From contig JANYLF010000246.1 of the NCBI GenBank assembly GCA_025357995.1, positions 1 to 5,152 on the forward strand: a DNA stretch of 5,152 bases. The letters are read 5' to 3'. Of the stretch, positions 1 to 5,152 are shown in pieces (position 1 is the first letter of the stretch; every line of letters begins with the position of its first letter). The stretch comes from Acidimicrobiia bacterium. GTDB taxonomy: Bacteria > Actinomycetota > Acidimicrobiia > IMCC26256 > JAENVU01. The position numbers and the translations under genes were made by a program. Below the pieces are notes generated by a model. It saw only the letters and a program-made list of their open reading frames with translations. It had not been told where the DNA came from and did no database searches.

Positions 1-967
1 CCTCGACGAGCAGATCGCCGCGTCCACGACCGTTGAGCACCGGAACGCCGCGGCCGCGCAATCGAAGGACGTGACCCGGTTGCGTGCCGGGCTCCACCGT
101 GATCGTCTCGGGACCATCGAGGGTTACGAGTTCGAATGACGCTCCGAGCGCGGCTTGGGTCATCGCGATCGTGCGGCGGTGGACGAGATCTACGCCATGA
201 CGTTCGAGCGTCGCGTGCGGTCGCACCCGGACGAGCACGTACAGGTCGCCGGCGTGACCGCCTCTCGGCGCGGCCGGACCGCGCCCGGGCAAGCGAAGGC
301 GTTGGCCGTCGTCGATGCCCGCGGGAACCTCGACTTCGATCTCCTGACGCGTCCGCATACGACCGTCGCCGTGGCACTGCGTGCACGGGTTGGGAATCAC
401 GCGGCCCGTGCCCTGACACCGGATGCACGGCGCGGCGGTCACGAGCTGACCGAGGATCGACTTGCGAACTTGGCGGACCTCGCCGCTCCCACCACAGTCG
501 GTGCACTCTTCAGGATGCGTGCCCGGCTCGCCACCGCTCCCCTCGCAGCGGTCGCACGGACCGGGAATCTGCAGGTCGACGGTGGTCGTGAGACCGAACG
601 CGGCCTCCGCGAGATCAAGTTGGAGCGTGGTCTCCGCGTCTTGGCCACGCGGCGGGCCACCGCGACCACCGCCTCCGAACCCGCCGGAGAAGAACGCGTC
701 GAAGATGTCGCCGAAGCCGAACGCATCGCCACCTTGACCGCCGCCGTTGCCCCTGCCCTCGTCGCCGAACGTGTCGTACCGCCGACGGCGCTCGGGATCG
801 CGCAATACCTCGTAGGCCGCCGACACCTCCTTGAAGCGCTCCTCGGCCGCCGCATCCCCGGGTTTCGCGTCGGGGTGCAGCTCGCGCGCGAGCTTGCGGT
901 ACGCGCGTTTGATGTCGTCGTCGTTCGCACTCGACGTGACGCCGAGAAGGTCGTAGAAGTCGGCCAT
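1..967 (-). CDS. dnaJ: Chaperone protein DnaJ (Hsp40), C-terminus cut by window edge
   Basis: This is a co-chaperone that stimulates DnaK ATPase and delivers unfolded proteins to it in the cytoplasm. The visible 322 codons contain the J domain (about residues 3-66) with the DnaK-stimulating HPD at 31-33, then a Gly/Phe-rich linker (about 71-104). Four intact zinc-binding CxxCxGxG repeats follow: CDRCEGSG (138-145), CTDCGGSG (155-162), CIRCQGTG (181-188) and CTQCHGDG (195-202). The rest is the beta-rich substrate-binding region, including GHAGDLYV (238-245). Family members are about 370-380 residues, so roughly 50 residues lie beyond base 1. The ATG at 967 shares its A with the hrcA TAA stop (TAATG). 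The preceding bases are pyrimidine-rich with no Shine-Dalgarno, suggesting coupling to hrcA translation. Actinobacteria often carry one dnaJ with dnaK-grpE and another after hrcA; by position this is the latter (inference). Confidence 0.97.
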   Translation of the reverse strand, partial: MADFYDLLGVTSSANDDDIKRAYRKLARELHPDAKPGDAAAEERFKEVSAAYEVLRDPERRRRYDTFGDEGRGNGGGQGGDAFGFGDIFDAFFSGGFGGGGRGGPPRGQDAETTLQLDLAEAAFGLTTTVDLQIPGPCDRCEGSGGEPGTHPEECTDCGGSGEVRQVRKSILGQLVTAAPCIRCQGTGRVIPNPCTQCHGDGRMRTRQEIEVEVPAGIDDGQRLRLPGRGPAAPRGGHAGDLYVLVRVRPHATLERHGVDLVHRRTIAMTQAALGASFELVTLDGPETITVEPGTQPGHVLRLRGRGVPVLNGRGRGDLLVE

Positions 968-1977
968 TACGCGGAAGGCAGAAGGAGTCGGCCGAGTTGT
1001 TGGGATACGGCGGCGACCGCGGCCAGCGCCTGCGCGTAATCCATGCGCGTGGGACCGAGAATGCCGACGGTGCCCGCCAGCGCGCCTTCCACTTGATACG
1101 GAGCGAGCACGATCGAACAGTCGCGCAGCTCGTCGACGTCGTTCTCGGATCCGATCGACACATTCACCCCGTGGTCCAGCAGGTCCCGTACGAGACTCAC
1201 GACCACCACCTGCTCCTCGAGCATTTCCAGGAGGCGCGCCGTCGTCGCGGTGGTGGCGAACGCGTCTTGCTCGGCTGCGAGGCGACTCACGCCACCAACG
1301 TAGAGATGGTCCGACACGTGACGAGCGCGCGTGGTGACCGCGTGAATCGCGTCGGCGAGGAGGACATCGGCTTCGGGGTCCCCGGTGGTCGTCGCGGGTG
1401 TCGTCGGGGCGAGCGTGCCGCCCTTGAGCGCCGAGTCGAACGCGCCCGAGGCGCGCCCAAGGCGCTCACCGTCCACGGTGGAACGAAGTACCTCACGTTC
1501 GACGGTGCCGTTGCCCAGCACCACGACCGCGAGCACGGTGCCGGGTTCGATGGCGACGAGCTGCGCGCTCCGCACTCGCACTGCGTCGGCATCCGGACCG
1601 ACGACGACCGCCGCGTGACTGGTGAGGCGCGCGAGGAGCTGGCTGGTCTCGTGCAACAGGTCTTCGAGGGCGCGATGCGTAGTGGCGAAGAAATCGGCGA
1701 CCGCCCGTCGTTGGCCCACGGGCAGCCCGCCGGCCGAGGTGAAGTGATCGACGAAGTAGCGGTACCCCTGATCGGTGGGGATGCGACCGGCCGACGTGTG
1801 CGGCTGGGCGAGAAAGCCCTCCCGCTCGAGCTGGGTCATGTCGTTGCGCACCGTGGCGCTCGACACGCCGAGGTCGCGGGAATCCGTGATGGCCTGGGAC
1901 GCGACCGGCTGCGCCGTGCGGACGTACTCCTCCACCACGGCCCTAAGCACGGTGGCTCGTCGTTCCGCTGCTTCCAT
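967..1977 (-). CDS. hrcA: Heat-inducible transcription repressor HrcA
   Basis: HrcA is a dimeric DNA-binding repressor of class I heat-shock genes. It binds CIRCE operators and, in characterised species, needs GroEL to stay active. The 336-residue length is normal for the family. The N-terminal winged helix (about residues 1-75) carries the signature SSATVRNDM (39-47) and the run from LEREGF (50) through HTSAGRIPT (60-68) to GYRYFVD (71-77). A GAF-like middle/C-terminal region contains IGSEN (275-279) and the typical C-terminal motif GILGPTRMDY (305-314). The ATG at 1977 puts the start directly before the helix, as expected; only a weak GGGA sits 8 bases upstream. It is first in a two-gene unit with dnaJ (one-base overlap) and lies 29 bases downstream of a CIRCE-like repeat, so autoregulation is likely. 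Identification is firm; the exact regulon cannot be read from this window. Confidence 0.97.
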   Translation of the reverse strand: MEAAERRATVLRAVVEEYVRTAQPVASQAITDSRDLGVSSATVRNDMTQLEREGFLAQPHTSAGRIPTDQGYRYFVDHFTSAGGLPVGQRRAVADFFATTHRALEDLLHETSQLLARLTSHAAVVVGPDADAVRVRSAQLVAIEPGTVLAVVVLGNGTVEREVLRSTVDGERLGRASGAFDSALKGGTLAPTTPATTTGDPEADVLLADAIHAVTTRARHVSDHLYVGGVSRLAAEQDAFATTATTARLLEMLEEQVVVVSLVRDLLDHGVNVSIGSENDVDELRDCSIVLAPYQVEGALAGTVGILGPTRMDYAQALAAVAAVSQQLGRLLLPSA

Positions 1978-2006
1978 CTGCGCAGTCCCGTCGGCTGGGT
2001 GATCGA

Positions 2007-2033
2007 GTAGCAGTCGAGTCTACCGACTGCTAG
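2007..2033 (-). promoter_or_regulatory. CIRCE-like operator of the hrcA-dnaJ operon (variant sequence)
   Basis: TAGCAGTCG (2008-2016) and CGACTGCTA (2024-2032) form a perfect 9-bp inverted repeat. In CIRCE register the arms are GTAGCAGTC (2007-2015) and GACTGCTAG (2025-2033) around exactly nine bases, against the consensus TTAGCACTC / GAGTGCTAA. Seven of nine positions match in each arm. The inner C-to-G change at arm position 7 is mirrored in the other arm, so dyad symmetry is kept. The site ends 29 bases before the hrcA ATG, where HrcA operators usually sit. A minus-strand TAGACT (2022-2017) inside the spacer fits a -10 hexamer, but no convincing -35 lies 16-18 bases upstream, so the promoter itself is uncertain. 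A simple mRNA hairpin is the alternative reading. Confidence 0.72.
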
Positions 2034-2081
2034 TTGTTGGCTCGTTCGCCTTGATCGCTCGTACACCTTGATGGCTCGTAC
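2031..2081. repeat. Three imperfect tandem copies of a 17-bp unit upstream of hrcA
   Basis: On the plus strand the units are 2065-2081 (ACCTTGATGGCTCGTAC), 2048-2064 (GCCTTGATCGCTCGTAC) and 2031-2047 (TAGTTGTTGGCTCGTTC). The first two agree at 15 of 17 positions, and the third agrees with the first at 12 of 17, so the array decays toward hrcA. The best conserved core is GCTCGT, present in all three. The array directly abuts the CIRCE-like repeat, overlapping its last three bases, and covers the zone where the hrcA promoter should be. It could be a chance or slippage-derived duplication, or a set of binding sites for a second regulator; the sequence does not decide. Confidence 0.6.
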
Positions 2082-2117
2082 GGTCGCCGCCCAAGGCGGG
2101 CTGGGGAAGCTCGTGGG

Positions 2118-2159
2118 CTCCCTGCCTCGCGGCTCACTCCGCTGCGCTGCGTTCGGGAG
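2118..2159 (-). terminator. Possible branched hairpin over the hemW stop codon
   Basis: CTCCC (2118-2122) pairs with GGGAG (2155-2159). Inside, GCGG (2129-2132) pairs with CCGC (2139-2142) around a six-base loop that contains the hemW TGA. The segment between is a low-complexity GCAGCGCAGCGG-type run on the minus strand. There is no U-tract, so a Rho-independent terminator is not demonstrated. It could be a GC-rich transcript-end structure for hemW, a dispersed intergenic repeat, or simply composition. Confidence 0.22.
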
Positions 2160-3276
2160 GGGGTTGGGAGATGGCCCCTTGGAGGCGGATGGTGACTTCG
2201 TTGGCGAGGAGCCGTCCCTTGCGGGTGAGGATCACCTGACCGGCCGAGCGCGCCAGGAGACCCGCTGCGACGAGATGGGCGACCGCCGCCACGTCGAGAT
2301 CGCTCTCGACCGCGCCATTCCGCGTGCGCAACGCGAGCGCGAGCGATTCGCCCGACCGGGCGTCGGAGTCGAGCTCTTCGAAACCCGCCTCCGCGGAACT
2401 GTTGGTGCGCAGCGCCTCGATGTAGCGCTCCGGAGTCCGCACGTTCCACCACCGGCGGTTCTGGGTCTTGCCGTGCGCGGCGCAGCCGATCGCGAGATAG
2501 TCCTCCCCGTACCAGTAGAGCTCGTTGTGTCGACACTCCTCGTGGGGCCGGGCCCAGTTGGAGATCTCGTACCAGTCGTAACCGGCCGCGGCGAGGAGGT
2601 CGTCGGCGATCATGTACTTGTCGGCCTGATCGTCGTCGTCCGGCGCGCGGCGCGCTCCCGCCGCGATGTCCATGCCGAGCGGCGTGCCCGCCTCCACCGT
2701 GAGCGCGTATGCGCTCACATGCTCCGGCTCGAGCGCGATGGTGCGCGCCACCGTGGCGTGCCAGTCGTCGACAGTCTCGCCCACCGCGCCGTAGATGAGG
2801 TCGAGGTTGAGTCGCGCAATGCCGGCGGCACGAACGGCTTCGACCGCGCGCACGACGTTGTCGGGATTGTGGGTGCGACCGAGCGACATGAGGACATGAG
2901 GCGCCATCGACTGCACGCCGATGGAGATGCGATTCACCCCACCGGCCGCCAGCGTGCGCAACCCGTCGGCATCGATCGAATCGGGATTGCATTCGACCGT
3001 GACCTCGGCGTCGGTCGCGCGGGGAATGGCGTCGACAATCCGGGCCAACTGGGCGGCCGGAACCATCGAGGGCGTGCCACCGCCGAAGAACACACTCGAC
3101 GCGTCCGCCAGCTCACCGCGGTCCACCCGTCGCTCCAGGTCGAGCACACATGCGTCCACGTAGTCGTCGATCAGATGGTCACGGTCGGTCCAAGTGGCAA
3201 AATCGCAATAGTCACACCGATGCGCGCAGAACGGGATGTGCACGTACACGCCGAAGGCCACGCCCGATGCTCTCAC
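2134..3276 (-). CDS. hemW: HemW-type radical SAM protein (heme chaperone family)
   Basis: This is a radical S-adenosylmethionine protein of the HemN-like superfamily. Characterised HemW proteins bind heme and deliver it to respiratory enzymes; they are often misannotated as oxygen-independent coproporphyrinogen III oxidase. The 380-residue length is normal. The [4Fe-4S] cluster motif CAHRCDYC (C17, C21, C24) is followed by D25-F26, lacking the extra cysteine of true HemN. Other landmarks are GGGTPS (65-70), ECNPDS (95-100), GVQS (120-123), LDLIYG (158-163) and the HNxxYW heme-associated motif HNELYW (250-255). A HemN C-terminal-like domain follows. The start chosen is GTG at 3276. An alternative GTG at 3261 would remove five residues; GAGGTGA just upstream resembles a Shine-Dalgarno but is too far from 3261 for a clear choice. 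It probably belonged to a lepA-hemW unit, now separated by the divergent acyl-CoA dehydrogenase only 49 bp away. Confidence 0.93.
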   Translation of the reverse strand: MRASGVAFGVYVHIPFCAHRCDYCDFATWTDRDHLIDDYVDACVLDLERRVDRGELADASSVFFGGGTPSMVPAAQLARIVDAIPRATDAEVTVECNPDSIDADGLRTLAAGGVNRISIGVQSMAPHVLMSLGRTHNPDNVVRAVEAVRAAGIARLNLDLIYGAVGETVDDWHATVARTIALEPEHVSAYALTVEAGTPLGMDIAAGARRAPDDDDQADKYMIADDLLAAAGYDWYEISNWARPHEECRHNELYWYGEDYLAIGCAAHGKTQNRRWWNVRTPERYIEALRTNSSAEAGFEELDSDARSGESLALALRTRNGAVESDLDVAAVAHLVAAGLLARSAGQVILTRKGRLLANEVTIRLQGAISQPPPERSAAE

Positions 3277-3325
3277 CTCGGCTGCGCACTTGCCGGGCCG
3301 GGGCCGCGTGGCGTAGGCCGAGGGG

Positions 3326-4459
3326 ATGGATTTCGACCTGCCGCCCGAGGCCGAGGAGTACCGCGCCGGGGTGCGGGCGTTTCTCGCCGAGCACGCGCCC
3401 GACGGCCGCTATCCGGCCGATTGGAACCGGCAGATGGCCGCGGCCGGATACGTGGCGCCACACTGGCCGGCACCGTGGGGCCGGGACGCGAGCCCGATCG
3501 AACAGCTCGTGATCGACGAGGAACTCCGCGCCGTCGACGCGCCGCGCCCGATGAATCCGATCGGCGTCGGGTGGGCCGGCCCCACGCTGCTCGTCGCCGG
3601 CAGTGAGCAACAACACCAGCGCTACCTCCCCGGCCTGATCGACGGTTCGGAGATCTGGTGTCAGCTGTTCTCCGAGCCGGGCGCGGGCAGCGATCTCGCG
3701 AGCCTCACCACCAGCGCAGTCCGCGACGGCGACGAGTTCGTACTCAACGGCCAGAAGGTGTGGACCACGCTCGCGCACGTCGCGAGATTCGGGATCTTGC
3801 TCGCCCGCACCGACCCGACCGCCGAAGCCCACAAGGGCATCACCTACTTCGTGCTCGACATGACCTCCCCGGGTATCGAGGTCCGGCCGCTCGTGCAGAT
3901 GACCGGCACGCACGAGTTCAACGAGGTGTTCTTCACCGACGTGCGCGTGCCGGTCGAGAACGTGGTCGGAGATATCAACGACGGGTGGCGCCTCGCCAAA
4001 GTCACACTCGGCAACGAACGTGTCTCCCTCTCTGGCGAGGGCGCGCTGTGGGGTCGTGGCCCGACCGCAATGAACGTGATCGATATCGTGCGCGCCCACG
4101 GCGGGACCGACGACTCCCTCACGCGCCAACGTCTCGCTCGCCTCTACATCGAGAGTGAGATCCTGCGCCTGATTCGCCTGCGGACCGTCTCTGCCACTGT
4201 GCGAGGGATGGAACCCGGGCCCGAGGCGAGCGTGCGCAAGGCAATGTCCGACGAGCACGGCCAACACGTGATGGAGATGGCGATCGAACTCGCCGGCACC
4301 GCCGGCCTGCTCGCAGACGCCGGCCCGTACGGCGACGGCGCGGGTGGCATGTGGACCTACGGCTATCTCTACTCCCGCGCCCTCACCATCGGCGGTGGCA
4401 CGAGCGAGGTGCAACGCAACATTCTCGGCGAACGCGTCCTCGGCCTCCCCCGCGACTGA
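3326..4459 (+). CDS. Acyl-CoA dehydrogenase family protein (FadE-like)
   Basis: This is a flavoprotein predicted to oxidise an acyl-CoA to the 2,3-enoyl-CoA, as in beta-oxidation of fatty acids, branched acids or steroid side chains. The substrate cannot be inferred. The 377-residue length fits the family. An N-terminal helical domain (about 1-110) leads to the FAD/substrate middle-domain motif CQLFSEPGAGSDLAS (112-126), then GQKVWTT (142-148). The C-terminal helical domain ends in IGGGTSEVQRNILGER (355-370). The medium-chain enzyme's catalytic Glu position, just before GTSE, is Gly here. E231 in GNERVSLSG aligns with the helix-G base of isovaleryl-CoA dehydrogenase, so it is the likely base. 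An in-frame TAG at 3314-3316 makes ATG 3326 the first possible start. GAGGGG touches the ATG, so Shine-Dalgarno spacing is poor. The gene is divergent from hemW and convergent with lepA. Some such proteins work as alpha2beta2 pairs, but no partner is visible here. Confidence 0.95.
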   Translation: MDFDLPPEAEEYRAGVRAFLAEHAPDGRYPADWNRQMAAAGYVAPHWPAPWGRDASPIEQLVIDEELRAVDAPRPMNPIGVGWAGPTLLVAGSEQQHQRYLPGLIDGSEIWCQLFSEPGAGSDLASLTTSAVRDGDEFVLNGQKVWTTLAHVARFGILLARTDPTAEAHKGITYFVLDMTSPGIEVRPLVQMTGTHEFNEVFFTDVRVPVENVVGDINDGWRLAKVTLGNERVSLSGEGALWGRGPTAMNVIDIVRAHGGTDDSLTRQRLARLYIESEILRLIRLRTVSATVRGMEPGPEASVRKAMSDEHGQHVMEMAIELAGTAGLLADAGPYGDGAGGMWTYGYLYSRALTIGGGTSEVQRNILGERVLGLPRD

Positions 4460-4466
4460 CTTCATC

Positions 4467-4482
4467 TCGGCGGAGCCGCCGA
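4467..4482. terminator. Hairpin between convergent acyl-CoA dehydrogenase and lepA
   Basis: TCGGCGG (4467-4473) and CCGCCGA (4476-4482) form a perfect 7-bp inverted repeat separated by AG; physically this is a 6-bp stem with a GAGC tetraloop. It lies 7 bases after the acyl-CoA dehydrogenase stop and 5 bases beyond the lepA stop, in a gap of only 28 bases. Neither strand has a U-tract after the stem, so it is at best a GC-rich, U-poor bidirectional terminator. Confidence 0.5.
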
Positions 4483-4487
4483 AATAC

Positions 4488-5152
4488 TTAGTCGCTCAGC
4501 TTCAAGGCGGCGACGAAGGCTTCTTGGGGGACCTCGACGCTGCCGATCTGCTTCATGCGTTTCTTCCCGGCCTTCTGCTTCTCGAGCAGCTTGCGCTTGC
4601 GGGTGATGTCACCGCCGTAGCACTTCGCGATCACGTCCTTGCGCTTCGCCTTCACGGTCTCGCGGGCAATAATCCGACCGCCGATCGCGGCCTGGATCGG
4701 TACGTCGAAGAGCTGACGCGGAATCAACTCCTTCAACTTCTCGGTCATGCGTTTGCCGTAGTCGTACGCCTTGTCGCGATGCGCGATCGACGAGAACGCG
4801 TCGACCGGCGTGCCGTTCAACATGATGTCGACTTTCACCAACTTCGACTGGCGATAGCCGATGGGTTCGTAGTCGAGCGAGGCGTAACCCTTCGAGCGCG
4901 ACTTCAGCTGGTCGAAGAAATCCATGACGATCTCCGCGAGTGGGACCTCGTAGACGATCTCGAGTCGCTCCTCGGAGAGGTACTCCATCTTCTTCAACTC
5001 GCCGCGCCGACCCTGGGAGAGCTCCATCAACGTGCCGACGTACTCTGACGGCGTGAGGATGGTGATCTGCACGTAGGGCTCCTCGATCCCCAGAATTTCA
5101 TTGAGCGCAGGGAGCGACGACGGATTGTCCACGGCCGACACCGTGCCGTTCA
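4488..5152 (-). CDS. lepA: Elongation factor 4 (LepA), C-terminal part
   Basis: LepA/EF4 is a ribosome-associated translational GTPase. Only its last 220 codons are present; the family is about 600 residues, so the G domain and domain II lie right of the window. The frame is open to base 5152, so the upstream GTG at 5141 is an internal valine, not a start. The visible part begins in the domain leading into the EF-G domain V-like fold, with IEEPYVQITILTPSEYVG. LAEIVMDFFDQLKSRSKGYASLDYE follows, written as separate landmarks: PLAEIV, DFFDQLK and GYASLDYE. The LepA-specific C-terminal domain shows LIPRQLFDVPIQAAIGGRII, KCYGGDITRKRKLLEKQK, GKKRMKQIGSVEVPQEAF and the terminal LKLSD. These basic motifs near the end are diagnostic and distinguish it from EF-G and TypA. 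The TAA stop is at 4488-4490. The next gene downstream is convergent, so read-through into hemW is unlikely unless antisense through the intervening gene. Confidence 0.97.
   Translation of the reverse strand, partial: NGTVSAVDNPSSLPALNEILGIEEPYVQITILTPSEYVGTLMELSQGRRGELKKMEYLSEERLEIVYEVPLAEIVMDFFDQLKSRSKGYASLDYEPIGYRQSKLVKVDIMLNGTPVDAFSSIAHRDKAYDYGKRMTEKLKELIPRQLFDVPIQAAIGGRIIARETVKAKRKDVIAKCYGGDITRKRKLLEKQKAGKKRMKQIGSVEVPQEAFVAALKLSD

Noticed and set aside
155..1039. 294-codon open frame on the plus strand opposite dnaJ
   Set aside because: The minus-strand dnaJ has an intact HPD and four zinc motifs. The plus-strand frame has no family signature.
997..2010. 337-codon open frame on the plus strand opposite hrcA
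   Set aside because: It mirrors hrcA almost exactly, a product of third-position GC bias, and has no recognisable domain.
2087..2099. CCGCC-CAA-GGCGG hairpin as a hemW terminator
   Set aside because: The stem is only 5 bp with a three-base loop and no U-tract, which is too weak in GC-rich DNA to call.
2134..3276. Annotation as oxygen-independent coproporphyrinogen III oxidase (HemN)
   Set aside because: The cluster motif is CxxxCxxC-D-F without the extra HemN cysteine, and HNELYW is present, so HemW is the better assignment.
2068..3606. 512-codon open frame on the plus strand
   Set aside because: It is antisense to hemW and runs out of frame into the acyl-CoA dehydrogenase. It shows no family motif and its Arg/Gly/Val-rich composition is that of a GC-rich shadow frame.
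3212..4465. 417-codon open frame on the minus strand
   Set aside because: It is antisense to the acyl-CoA dehydrogenase, whose motifs are unambiguous. The His/Asp/Val-rich translation is typical of a reverse-frame shadow.
4488..5141. A complete 217-residue gene starting at GTG 5141
   Set aside because: The frame stays open to the window edge and the protein matches only the C-terminal third of LepA, so this is a gene cut by the window and not a small gene.

Overview
The window comes from a GC-rich bacterial chromosome. Gene content and order point to an actinobacterium, plausibly an Acidimicrobiia-like lineage; this is inferred from protein character and synteny, with no database search. Five protein genes are present: four conserved housekeeping genes on the minus strand and one metabolic gene on the plus strand. 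There are no RNA genes, mobile elements or CRISPR arrays, and no gene-free stretch longer than 156 bases.

From right to left along the minus strand: the last 220 codons of lepA (elongation factor 4) enter from the right edge and end at 4488. An acyl-CoA dehydrogenase gene (3326-4459) lies on the plus strand, convergent with lepA and divergent from hemW. Next come hemW (3276-2134, radical-SAM heme chaperone family), a 156-bp regulatory gap, hrcA (1977-967, heat-shock repressor) and dnaJ (967 to the left edge, C-terminus cut off). lepA-hemW-hrcA-dnaJ is a well-known conserved order in Gram-positive bacteria; here it is interrupted by the oppositely oriented acyl-CoA dehydrogenase.

The hrcA-dnaJ pair reads as an autoregulated heat-shock operon. 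The two genes overlap by one base (TAATG), and no Shine-Dalgarno is visible before dnaJ, which suggests translational coupling. A perfect inverted repeat just upstream of hrcA has the CIRCE geometry (9-base arms, 9-base spacer) but differs from the CIRCE consensus at two positions in each arm. Beside it are three decaying tandem copies of a 17-bp unit.

The region is mostly ordinary. I found no new biological system. The observations most worth checking are the CIRCE variant, the adjacent 17-bp repeats and the inserted acyl-CoA dehydrogenase.
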